A stretch of DNA of 64,000 nucleotides from Stenogyne calaminthoides (Eukaryota; Streptophyta; Magnoliopsida; Lamiales; Lamiaceae), in NCBI GenBank assembly GCA_037126765.1, contig JBBCBC010000030.1, positions 6,978,478 to 7,042,477 of the forward strand, written 5' to 3'. Under the pieces are notes generated by a model. It saw only the letters and a program-made list of their open reading frames with translations, was not told where the DNA came from and did no database searches. A program made the translations under genes and the position numbers. Each line of letters opens with the position of its first letter. Within the stretch, counting starts at the first letter, position 1. Below, one piece after another: positions 34,855 through 45,399 of this stretch.

Positions 34855-35379
34855 CAGTGCTTTCATAATCGAACCGACGATCAAATCGGTCTGGACATCG
34901 GTTGCCGTTCCAATCGGTTTGATCGGTTGAACCGGCGGTTCAACCGTTAAATTGATTTATGCATATTTCTTTTATATTTTGTATGTTACATTAAAAAATA
35001 AATATTTATTCATAAAAAAATTAAAATTATACTAATTTATAACTTATAAGTCTTATATTAAAATAAATACAATAGAGTTTGGAAACCAAAGATGATGACG
35101 TTGTAGATTAATTCCACATAGTATGTGACGGCGGTAAGAGATTAAATAAAGTTGATGAATGAATTTATGAGAGAGAAAATGATATTGAGATAAAATCAAT
35201 AATATTATACAGAGAGATTTAGAAAAAAATAATGAAAAAATTAAAAAAATTAATTTAATAAATAATAAAAATAATAAAATCGGATTAACCATTTTTATTG
35301 TGTAATTGGACCGGCGACATGAGTGGTTCACGGTTCGACCGGTTCAACCGGGCGGTTCAATCGGTTTTTGAAAACACTG
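34855..35379. mobile_element. hAT-like non-autonomous element (same family as 19186-20262)
   Basis: Ends CAGTGCTTTCATAATCGAACCG and, inverted, CAGTGTTTTCAAAAACCG, with subterminal GGTTGAACCGG blocks at both sides. The flanks ctttttct (34847-34854) and cttttctc (35380-35387) are near-identical 8-mers and are probably a decayed duplication. 525 bp, AT-rich core, no transposase. Confidence 0.75.
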
Positions 35380-35469
35380 CTTTTCTCACTCACTATATCT
35401 TTATATCACGACTTCCCATATTATATATGTATGATTTGATGTTTTTTAATAATTATTTCACAATAAAGT

Positions 35470-35600
35470 GCTACCTCCGTCCCAGATCAGTTTTCACAGT
35501 TGACTTTTATGCGAGTTTTTGCGAGCGAGTTTTGTATTAGTAATTGAAATGATAAAGTGACTTTTTAAGGAGGTGTATGATAGATGAGTCTCTTATATAT
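35470..35600. mobile_element. Stowaway MITE relic (one end)
   Basis: gctacctccgtccc followed by tgcgagcgagttttgtattagt resembles the left half of the complete MITE at 18162-18402. The opposite terminus is missing. Confidence 0.6.
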
Positions 35601-35710
35601 CATACCCATTCTGAGTGGTGTATGTATGTATTATCGAGAGGTGTAAGTGAGCATTGTGAGGTGATCAGTAAGTGGATCGGTTGGTTATATAAGAGATTCT
35701 GACTTGGTAT

Positions 35711-35965
35711 GGAGACACGTGGCGTACCTTTCTTGCCATGTGTCAAGTATGGAGACACGTGTTCTACCTTTCTTGTCATCTGTCCGGTTTGAAGACACGT
35801 GGAGTACTTTTCATGCCATGTGTCAGTTATGGAGACACGTGCTCTACCATTCTTGCCACCTGTCCGATATGGAGACACGTGGTGTGCCTTCATTGCCAAG
35901 TGTCCGGTATGGAGACACGTGTTCTACCTTCCTTGCGACCTGTTAGGTATGGAGACACATGGACC
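35711..35965 (+). repeat. 40-bp minisatellite with a G-box (CACGTG) in each unit
   Basis: Units begin ggagacacgtg at 35711, 35751, 35791 (gaag...), 35831, 35871 and 35911, with a last partial at 35951. Every unit is exactly 40 bp. CACGTG is present in six units; the seventh has CACATG. Odd units (CACGTGG, then ccatgtgtc or ccaagtgtc) and even units (CACGTG[t/c]tctac, then catctgtc or cacctgtc) alternate, giving an 80-bp higher-order repeat. In odd units GACACGTGG pairs with CCATGTGTC to form a stem. Open frames on both strands here are by-products of the repeat. Confidence 0.95.
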
Positions 35966-36016
35966 TTGTGACTATTAGGATTCGATGATGCTGAAGAATT
36001 GACAAAATGCACAATA

Positions 36017-36232
36017 TGGAATGAGAAGAAAAAAATCCCCTATGTTTGTAAAAAATCATTTTTTGCCCTTTTATGACACAATTGCCCTTATTAAAAAGAG
36101 TCGCGTAGGTGTAGGTCGCACATGAGTCGCGCGACCCATGCACGATCTAGTGGGAGAGACGGAATTAATTTAGTAATAGTAAATATGTCATAAAAGAGCA
36201 AAAAATAATTTGTCCCTCATTCTTTTGAAAGA
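36017..36232. mobile_element. Small foldback/TIR element
   Basis: The left arm (atgagaagaaaaaaatcccc ... attttttgcccttttatgac) is mirrored on the right by gtcataaaagagcaaaaaat ... gtccctcattctt. The centre is CpG-rich (gtcgcgtaggtgtaggtcgc). Confidence 0.6.
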
Positions 36233-36244
36233 TTTTTAATGGAA

Positions 36245-37070
36245 ACGGCGATTCTGTGAAAGGATGAACTCATCTAGGTCCATGGTAAGAAGAAGGAGAA
36301 GAAGGTGATTTAGGGATATATTAGTGGTGTACTGATTCTGTGAAGGGGTGAACTCATCCAGATACATGGTGTATTTCCTAACATTGGGGGTGTTAATAAC
36401 TGGCCTGGGCCTTTTTAATACGTTTAGGCCCATTTATCTTTTGTTTGGGCCCCTCTCATATGATAGTTTTTCTGTAGGGTTAACTAAAACCTTTGCCGAA
36501 TGAGATGCCGTCTGCGGAAAAAGTATGAGTTGTCCATTTCTATTCTATCCTTTTCTTTCTACAGTTAAATGAAAAGGAAAATGAATTATACGTAGAAAAG
36601 AAGAGTGGTTTTATATGCATAGTTGTACGTTTCAATGTAATAAATTATATATTTCAGTACAATAAATTTTATATTTAAAAAATATACTAAGAAGTGCATC
36701 GTGCTTTTAATGCATACAAGACCTAACCAGTTAAGGAGTGGATTTGATCCTCAATGATTAATTATTGATCCTAATTAAAAAGAATTTGGAATTAGATGTA
36801 AAAAAAATAGTTAAGAAACTTATTTGATCTATATTCATAAGATTAGGACTATATATACAGGGGATCATATAATAATAATTACGAACCCGTAAAACCAATC
36901 AACTCCGAAATTTTTAAAAGGTTTGAATTAAGTCCCCAATTGAGAGAACTGTTAAATTTAAAAAAAAAACAATATGCTAGAATTTTATATATGTCAAGTG
37001 AGGAGAACCGTACACGTGACAATTGTCAATGATGTAATCCCATAAAAGCGAACTCTAGTGAGTGAACAAC
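36245..37070. other. Intergenic sequence with a short direct repeat
   Basis: gattctgtgaaaggatgaac and the following 14 bases (36250-36283) recur as a variant at 36334-36367. Nothing else is recognised up to 37070. Confidence 0.45.
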
Positions 37071-37074
37071 TTTC

Positions 37075-37781
37075 CAGTCCAAAATAGGACATATAATTAC
37101 TAATAGGTGCAATTTTTTTTTAATTACTATGAGGTCCAAATTCATGTTTCAAAAGACAAGAATACCCTTACTTTTCTACACTCTCCTATTTTTAAATTTT
37201 GTCTATTTTTTCATGTCACATCTTCTATTTTTTCAATTCTTGTCTTTCCCTTAAGGGAGTAGATGGAAACCAAAAATAGGAAGACATGCATATATGCATC
37301 TTGTTTTATATACAAATTAAAATTTTCATATCCAAATTGATAAAAATACCAAATATTTACATTTACATATCTAAAATTCAAAATATTTACATTCATAAGT
37401 ATTTCAAAAAAAATGCATAAAAATTAAAAATTATGTATTTAAATTCAAAAAAATTACATATCATCTTCTAAGTACAAAAATATACATATCTTCGACATGC
37501 ACAAACTCACGAATACATGAATATATACAAAAAAAAATACATGCATATGTTCATCAATTGATGAACATATTCATCTCCAAATTCCAGATCTATCATCCTC
37601 CATCTCTAGAAAACCAACCAAATCATCTATCATCCTCCATCTCCAGAAAACCAGTCAAATCATCTATCATCCTCCATCTCCAAATCAAATGACTGCTTTA
37701 ACCACAATACATTAAACCTTGAAGGAAAATCAAGAACATAGAAATTTAAGACACTCTCAAATGAAATTTAAACACCAAATC

Positions 37782-37837
<56 letters not shown>

Positions 37838-38965
37838 CACAAACCCAAATTCTCCATTTCAAGATCTTTAACCCAGATTAAAAAAAATCACAAACCCAAA
37901 TCCTCCATTTTCAGATCCACAAAATCAAATAAAAAAGTCACAATTTCAAAAAAAAAACTCCCGGCGTCATTGCAAAGCATTTTGGAGACCCATCTTGAAT
38001 AAGTGAAGCAAAGATTGTTAATCTGCAAAACAAAAGGAAGCAAAAATTGTTAATCTGCAAAAAAAAAAAGAAAAAAAAGAAAAGAAAAGAGGAAACAAAG
38101 TTGAAGAAAAGCAACAAACTTGAAGAAAAAACACCAAACAGATTTAAAACAAAATTATCAGATGGATATCGGCTCGTTTCCACCCTCGTTCCGCCGTCGT
38201 CGTCTCCATCACCGGACCTTCGTCACAGATCCTGCAATACCAAATCACAAAATCACAGCGATTTCTCATTCAAAATCTCAAAAACCATAAACCATAAACC
38301 ATCACATGCATATATTCATCGATTGATGCATATGTTCACCAATTGATGAACATATGCATTTCCAATTTCAGATATATCTTCAACCCAAATCTGCAAAATA
38401 TTTATGCAAAACCCCCGATCTTCAAAAAACATCAAATAACAAATCTTCAACAAGAACTCCAACTTCAAATCTTCAAGAAGAAGGCCAACAAAATTAATCA
38501 CCACAAACCCACAAAAATCAAAACAAAACAAACCAAAATCAATCACCACAAAACCCACAAAATCAAAACAAAATATTTTGTTCACAAAAATGAGATCTGC
38601 AAAAACAGATTCAAAAAATCATATACAAAAACCATATTAAAAAAAAAAATCACAAACCCACCGTCTTCAGCGGCGTCTCTATAGCCGCCGCCCACCACAC
38701 CAACACCACAACCGCCGGCAAAACGCCCCCACACCCCACCACATATCTGCCATCAGATCCGCCAGAGAGAGAGAGAGAGAGAGAGAGTTTGAAAAGAAAT
38801 GAAATTGAAATTGGGGGCGGCTGATTTGATAATTAGGGGAGAAGAGAGAGAGAGTTTAGGGTGGGGGTATATTGGGCTTTTCAGGACTGATTTTGGACCT
38901 AGGAGTTATTAATAAAATAGATTAGACTTGGGAGTAGTTATATAGGCATTATTGGACCCGGGAGT
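37075..38965. mobile_element. Putative TIR element with GGTCCAAA-type ends
   Basis: The left side has ccaaaataggacatataatt and actatgaggtccaaattc (37080-37145). The inverted right side has cgggtccaataatgcctata and aactcctaggtccaaaatc (38885-38965). Inside are a (TA)n tract (37789-37834), a repeated catctatcatcctccatctc phrase (37585-37680), a (GA)n tract (38764-38787) and a GC-rich gene-like patch (38185-38230, 38660-38760). No TSD could be fixed and no transposase is visible. Confidence 0.4.
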
Positions 38966-39194
38966 ACATTATTCAACTCTACTTTGTTGAATTTCAACAC
39001 ATAATATCCACGGTGGGGCTCAGCTCAAGCCAAGTTTCAACGAATTTTAGGCACCGCAAAATATATCCACACGCAAGGACAAAAGTCATTTCCTTTTCGT
39101 TTGCCTGCCACTCTGCTTCTTAAATCTTTAACTAACACTTGAATCTTCCACTTTTATAGCACAAACTTTTCCCCCTTTATAATCTGGTTAAAAA

Positions 39195-40755
39195 ATGGAG
39201 CAGTTCCTATTCACTACAATTCTGTACGCACTACTTCTTTAACTTCCATTAAATTTCTGAGATTATCCTTTGCAACACTAGATACACTCCTACCAAACCA
39301 AACTATTTCCATTGCCCAAACTTTGATTTCTCATAACCAAGATTTTGAGATGGGATTTTTCTCCCCTGGAAAATCACAAGATAAATACTTGGGGATATTA
39401 ATTTTTATACGTACAAAAACACCCCAGATGTTGTATTTTGGCCTGCAAATAGAAACAATCCCATCTTCAACTCACATGGTGTTACTTTTTCTATTTCCGG
39501 AAATGGAAGCCTTATGATCAGTAGAAATGGAAGCATAATCTGGTCGCAAATCCATCAGGGGCGGCATCAAATCCAATTTTACAGCTCCTGGATTCCGGGA
39601 ACCTGGTTCTTGTAAACGAGACTACCGAAGAGAGCTACATATGGCAGAGTTTTGACTACCCAACTAACACCATATTCCACGAATACAAGAAAAGTTAAGT
39701 GGAATCTTGTGCACGCAGCTCCAACAGATCAATGTGACGATTATGGTCTCTGTGGACCTAATGGTATTTGCAGCATTAATAAGCCAACTCTCTGCCAGTG
39801 TTTAAAGGGATTTGCGCCTAAGTTACGAAAAGAGTGGGGCCTTCAAGATTGGTCCGGTGGGTGCAGTAGGATCACGCCGTTGAATTGCAAGAGTGGAGAT
39901 GGTTTTCAAGAGGTTAGAAAGGTGAAGTATCAAGGAGCAAAAAGTAGAGATTACACTCTATATATTATTATTTTTACAGTGTTGATCTGTAATATTTATA
40001 ATAACTTGATTTTCTGCTCATAGATTCTAGCTCTGACTTAGAGAAAGAGAAGAAAAGGCCTACAAGCCTAATATCCATATCAATTGCTACTGGAGTTATT
40101 CTTTCAGGGTTCATTAATGGAAGTATCAATTGCAACTATTGTGGCTGCAACAAACAACTTCTCCAGGGAAAAGATCATTAGAGAAGGTGGCTTTGGTTCT
40201 GTTTACAAGGTAATTACTGCATGAGAATGTCTAAGGTGAAACAAAACACGAACATTCTGACTTTCAATTTGCCTTGAATAAACAGGGCATTTTACCATCA
40301 GAAGGAGAAGTAGCCATTAAAAGATTGTCAAGAACTTTGGGACAGGGCCTTGAAGAGTTCAAAAATGAAGCCATCTTGATTGCCAAGCTTCAACATACAA
40401 ATCTTGTTAGACTTTTGGGGTGTTGCATTGAATGAGAAGAAAGAATGCTAATCTATGAATACTTGCCTAATAAAAGCTTGGATTATTTTGTGTTTGGTAT
40501 TTACCCTAATCATACCGCATAGAAGGAAATCTCACTAATTTCTCTAATTTATGAGTGCTTCAACGTCGTAACAAATCATTTATGTGCAGATAACAATAGA
40601 AGGAAACTTTTGACATGGTCTGATCGTTTTAACATTATCATGGGAATTGCTAGAGGACTACTTTATCTCCATCATGATTCCAAATTAAAGATTATACATA
40701 GGGATTTTAAAACAAGCAACATTTTATTAGATGGAAATTTTATTGAGATTTAAAC
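39195..40755 (+). pseudogene. RLK1: G-type lectin S-receptor-like Ser/Thr kinase pseudogene
   Basis: ATG at 39195 gives MEQFLFTTILYALLL and then a stop. In shifted frames the B-lectin domain follows (SHNQDFEMGFFSPGKSQ, ISGNGSL, LLDSGNLVLVNETTEE), then IWQSFDYPTNTI. About 335 bp present in RLK2 are missing at about 39672. Next are the EGF/PAN-side segment CDDYGLCGPNGICS...CQCLKGF (39735-39820), a transmembrane stretch (SLISISIATGVILSG, about 40065-40110), and kinase exons. The kinase shows a glycine loop (GGFGSVYK), VAIKRLS, LLGCCIE followed by a TGA (about 40432), and IIHRDFKTSNILL (catalytic loop). It breaks off before DFG at about 40752. Splice sites lie at 40210/40285 and 40497/40589. Such receptors sit in the plasma membrane and act in defence and self-recognition. 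Clearly non-functional. Confidence 0.92.
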
Positions 40756-41355
40756 TGCAATTATAATGAAATTGATAGAAACACAATTACATAACACAAA
40801 TTTGATTACTCAATTTGTCAGGAATGACTACGTGAGAAACTACCAAGCCAGGAGATTTATTAATATTTTTGGTGATACAAATATAATAAACAGACAGGTA
40901 TTTATAGGCGAAACTGAGCCAAAACCCTAAAGGCTCATTCTGGTCGAACACTGCGAAAAAAGGCCCCAAAATATTATTATTACTATTATTTAAGAATTAT
41001 TTACAATTATTAAAACATTATTAAGAATTATTATATTATTATTTACAATTTAAAAATATAATATTATTATATATTTATATATTTATATATATATATATAT
41101 ATATATATTTTATCATTATTAATATTATTATTTATATTTTTAAATTATTATATAAATATTATTATTGTTGGAATTGGTTAATATTGTATTACTTTTATTG
41201 TTATTATTATTATTTTTCAATTTTTTTAAATAGAATTTTTCTTATTATTAAATAATAGTAATATTATTGTTGTTGTTGTCCTCGTCTATTGTTGAGATCA
41301 TAAGATAATATTATGAAAGTAAAAATTGAATGATGATATTTTTGTAAAACAAGTT
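40756..41355. other. AT-rich filler after the RLK1 break
   Basis: Mostly attatt/ttattat words with a (TA)n tract at 41084-41112. No kinase sequence resumes, and no element ends are clear. Confidence 0.5.
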
Positions 41356-42905
41356 TGTTGGGATATTTTAGTTTTGATTAATTATGCCAAAATATTATCA
41401 ACTTGTGTTATTTAAGATAATCTACAGATAATAAGTTGAGGGGGAACGAGAGAACAAATTGAGGGGGAACTCACTTAAATCGGATGAAGATGATCGAGAT
41501 CGACGAGGTCGCAGACGAACCGATCAAGATCGATGAAGTAGGATGAGTTCCCGAGTAAACCCAATTTAGCTAAACAAAGGTTAAAACATGTCGATTTTTT
41601 TGAAGAAAGCCGGGGCGAAGGTCGATGATAAAGAATTGACGTAAATACGATTAAGTCGTAAAGGTACCGATATGACATAAAGGCCGATCAATTGGTAATA
41701 TCAGATCAACCAGGTAAAGATCGATCACCAGGTAGATCGATCACCACAAGAAGAATCGATCACCGGTAAGAAGAACAGATCACCGCGGCAAGATCGATCA
41801 AACCGCGGCAGATCGATCACCAGGTAAAGAATAGATCACCAGATAGATCGGGGACGTACCGTAAAGAACAGATCACCAGGTAAAGATCGGGGATCACCAG
41901 GCAGATCGATCACCAGGTAAGAACAGATCACCAGGTCAACAGATCGATTCATATAGTGAATCGATGTAATTTCCGATATTAGATAAAGTAGAATCGAATC
42001 GATGAACAAAGGTTTTCTGAACTTGATTTAATAAAAGGATTTCAAAGACACCGTAAATCTACAGATCGATTTCAATTGGACAGATCAAGCGAACCGTAAT
42101 CAAGCGATGAACAAGAATCCCATGAAATGACGATCCGTTAGACACACAAAAACGGTGATCAATGTTAAGATAACAACATATATGGATGTGACATAAAGTC
42201 GCAAACAACAAAAAAAAAAGGACAAAATTTGGAAGATTATTAGTATGGATTTGAATATTACTCTCCAACGGTAATATTCAAATCCACACTATAAATACAT
42301 TGCACTATCTTCAAAAAAAGATAATGGAGGATCTATAAAGTGAAATTAAAAGCCAAATATTCAAGCAACTCCATTCAAGAACACGAGAGCATTACATATC
42401 CAAATTTACCCAAGAGTGTTATTCATTGTATCTAAGCAAAAATGCCATATCCTAAGCTTAGAGAGATTTTCCCATCCCAAGATTGAGGCTAAACAAATGT
42501 AAGGAAAATCTCACCCTAGTTGAAACCAAACAAACCTTACCAAAATCGGTTTGATAGGTTAAGTTTGTAGGTGAGTGGGAACTCGATAAACATCTAAGCA
42601 ATCCCGGAAAGGAGGGTAGCAATCCCGTGAGGGTGATAAGTCCCGTTTGAGTGAGAACTTCATTAAACATCTATAAGCGATCCCGTGAGGGTGATAAGTC
42701 CCGTTTGAGTGTGAACTTCAGAACATCTGTTGGGTGTTGGACTAACACGTAAACTAAGTCCAAATTGGTTAAGTCGATTGCCCCATGAAGGGAAGAGTGG
42801 ATGTAGGACGAGTTGTCCGAACCACTATAAAATTGTGTGTTCTTTACTGTTTTATGTTATTACTTGCCTTATGCATTCGATTATAAGCAAAACACACATC
42901 GTTCT
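41356..42905 (+). mobile_element. LTR fragment of a third Sirevirus-like family
   Basis: Starts TGTTGGGATATTTTAGTTTTG. It shares with the F1 LTR the blocks 'actaacacgtaaactaagt', 'gggaagagtgg.tgtagg' and 'gttgtccgaaccactataaa' (about 42740-42835). It stops about 70 bp later in an A-rich tract (42908-42928) rather than at a CA terminus. No polypurine tract or primer-binding site adjoins it, so it is a truncated solo copy. It contains the tandem array at 41700-41947. Confidence 0.7.
41700..41947 (+). repeat. Tandem array GATC(GATC)ACCAGGTA in an LTR
   Basis: About 14 imperfect copies of a 15-20-bp unit built from gatcgatcaccaggta or aacagatcaccaggta. Variants replace ccagg by ccgg or ccgcgg. 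Confidence 0.85.
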
Positions 42906-42929
42906 TAAAAGCAAAAAAAAAAATAAAAA

Positions 42930-43412
42930 AATTGGAATCACTCTGCCCCCACCCCTATTTTATATGCATTACATGGTATTTTCCGCGTTCTTGGGTTTTC
43001 AAATCGGGACCATCAAAGTTCATTATTTATAATGTGGAATATATAAATTCATGGAGTACGAAAGAAATTACAATTCTTTGCTTTCGAGAATGATCATCTC
43101 ATTCTCAATCTATTCCAACGTACCAATCATATTCTTAGTATTCGATTTTATGTTTCATTGTATGTATTATGAACAATAAAATAATTTTTTTCTCACCATA
43201 TACCATATATTTAGAGTGTGAAACATAAAATGAAATAGTATGAAAAATGATACAATATCATTCAAAGGAAAAGTGCTTTCCAGACTCAATTGTCTTTTGC
43301 TAAATTCTCCTCCCCGAAATTTCCAAGAATTTTTAAGTATCTTATTTCCACACGCAAGTCCAAAAAATCATCTTCATTTTCTTTACGTCTACCTGCCAGT
43401 CCGGTTCTTAAA
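42930..43412 (+). promoter_or_regulatory. Former 5' flank and promoter of RLK2, now cut off by F2
   Basis: 43348-43417 (ccacacgcaagtccaaaaaa ... ttcttaaatcttt) matches 39066-39130, the region just upstream of RLK1. After the 14.3-kb F2 insertion the same sequence resumes at 57701 and runs into the RLK2 ATG at 57745. The upstream part (42930-43340) has no recognised gene. Confidence 0.7.
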
Positions 43413-43417
43413 TCTTT
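43413..43417 (+). repeat. Target-site duplication of F2 (left), TCTTT
   Basis: TCTTT precedes the LTR terminus at 43418 and recurs at 57696-57700. Confidence 0.9.
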
Positions 43418-45324
43418 TGTTGGTCCCGGTGAGAACGAGTCTTACACGTGTATGGGGGGGGGGAATACACGTGTTCAGTGATTTTAAAACTTTTTCTTCG
43501 AGGTCACTGGGTCGTGAAAATCTCAAGATTAGGTTCGAGAAGACAGACGCTTCTCGAGTCAAAGTCTCATCGAGCAAGGTGATCTCGAAGCCGCTTTCAG
43601 ATACCTCGAGATAATCCCAACTGAGTCCTGAGTGTCAGAGATTCTGAGTTGCTTGGATCAGATAACTAACTTACTGAATCCTCAGATGAGAGTTCAGTTT
43701 GGTAACTATCTGTTCTAGCTACTCAGTCGTGCGGAATGGTTGGCCCTTAGATTATACTCGTTTTAAGCTTTGCTGAAAACCTTCCCCTTATGAAATAGTG
43801 ATTAGGCTGTGAATCACTTATGCAACTTTCAATTGGATTGATTCCAACCCGAATATCGATGAAAAGTATGCTTTCAAAATCATGTTGATGCAACAATTAA
43901 GCCGAATAAGGAAAGCAATAAAGAAACACGGCCAGCTTATAGTGGTTCGAGAGACTCAAGCTCCTACATCCACTCTCCCCGACTCTTCAGAGAAATTCAC
44001 TATCAAACCGAAGCTTTCGACTACCTCAGTAGTTTATTTACTCAACTTCGTACGAGTTTTTACGACTACTCCACGAGTTTACTTACTCAACCCGACCTTG
44101 AGTTTTCTGACTACCTCCGTAGTTTACTTACTCAATCACACACAAGCTTTCAGACTACCCCTGTAGCTTACTAACTTCTTCTCTAGAGTTTTCTGACTAC
44201 TCCGCGTAGTTTACTAACTCTTTACAACTCTACTCACCAACAAACACACTCCAACTACCTTCTCAAGGGTTTGGGGTTTTTGGTTGGTTTCAACTAGGAT
44301 GAGATATCCTTTACAATAAAGCACAATGCAAAGGGTTAGGATATCTCGACTAAGCTTTGGATAAATATTATCAAGCTAGGCTTAGTAAAGTGAGCTCTCT
44401 TCAATATAAAAGCACTTGGGAAATTCAAGGTATTTTGAGTGCTTTAACTTTTGCAAGAATAAGTTTGAGCTCTTGTTGCGTATAAATTTCCCGTAACCTT
44501 ACTATGTAGAGGGTCACCAGTATTTATAGGCATACACCAAGGTCACTCTTGAAAACTATCCGTTGGAGAGATAGCCCGTGAGTTCCTCTTATGGTGTGTG
44601 AGAAACGGCTATATTTAGAGTTTGAAACTCCCTAACACGCTTTAAGCAATAGCCTTTCATGTAGCCGGTCTTCACTTTTTTGCGATCTGGAACTTTCGTG
44701 ACATCCGACATCTTTTTGGCTTGTCACCGTCATTGTCAAGACGGGTACGTTGTCATCTTCCTCTTTTTGACTTTTGTCTTCGCTATGGTAGACACCTTTA
44801 ACGACTCTTTTGATTACAAACTCGAGTTTGATATAACCTTAACAATACTTCCGACTTAGTTCCTTTTGTGCATTTGAATGTCTTCGCAATATCTAACTTT
44901 CTAAGGCATCGCGTTTCTCAAGATTGCATCCTTCGGATAGATATATTCAAATTGCCTCTAACATCTGTGTTCATATCGAGCATTCAAGATATTCTTGAGT
45001 CTTCAAGAATTCTTTGTTTTTAGTATTCTTGATCTTGAGACACTTTCGTCTTGATCTTGTGTCTCGAGAGTCTTCCGAGTCTTGATTTATCGACCGCTTT
45101 ATATCGAGTCTTCATGTCGAGTCTTGATCTCTCGATTTCATCGAGTCTTCGAGACTATTTCAAAACTATATCTGCTGACTTATACATTTTGCAGATAACA
45201 TCCTGAATACTCTAAAACTGAATCCTGACTCAACTATCAAGATCATTACTGAACATGTCATACTCAGGGGTTTTGGGATCTTAATCAAAATCATATAATC
45301 TTTTATTAAATTCATCTCCCAACA
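43418..45324 (-). repeat. F2 3' LTR
   Basis: Read on the minus strand it starts TGTTGGGAGATGAATTT at 45324 and ends ...CCGGGACCAACA at 43418. It contains a run of tcgagtctt-type words (44995-45150) and repeats of actcaa/tttgactac(t)cc phrases (44020-44220). Confidence 0.92.
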
Positions 45325-45340
45325 ATTTCCCCCTTTTGAT
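45325..45340 (-). other. F2 polypurine tract
   Basis: Minus-strand ATCAAAAGGGGGAAAT directly adjoins the 3' LTR start. Confidence 0.88.
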
Positions 45341-45399
45341 GATGCAAAAACCTATCTTGTTACAAGTATATAACCTATTATCGGGTTTTGATTTTTATC

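Noticed and set aside
35711..35965. CRISPR-like array
   Set aside because: Units are contiguous 40-bp tandem copies without unique spacers, in a plant nuclear context.
35600..35971. Open frames of 77-99 aa on both strands over the minisatellite
   Set aside because: Caused by the 40-bp repeat; three frames give similar Trp/Arg/His-rich text, and 40 is not a multiple of 3, so no stable protein repeat exists.
40787..40969. Minus-strand 60-aa frame after RLK1
   Set aside because: No similarity recognised, no splice or start context, and located in AT-rich filler after the gene break.
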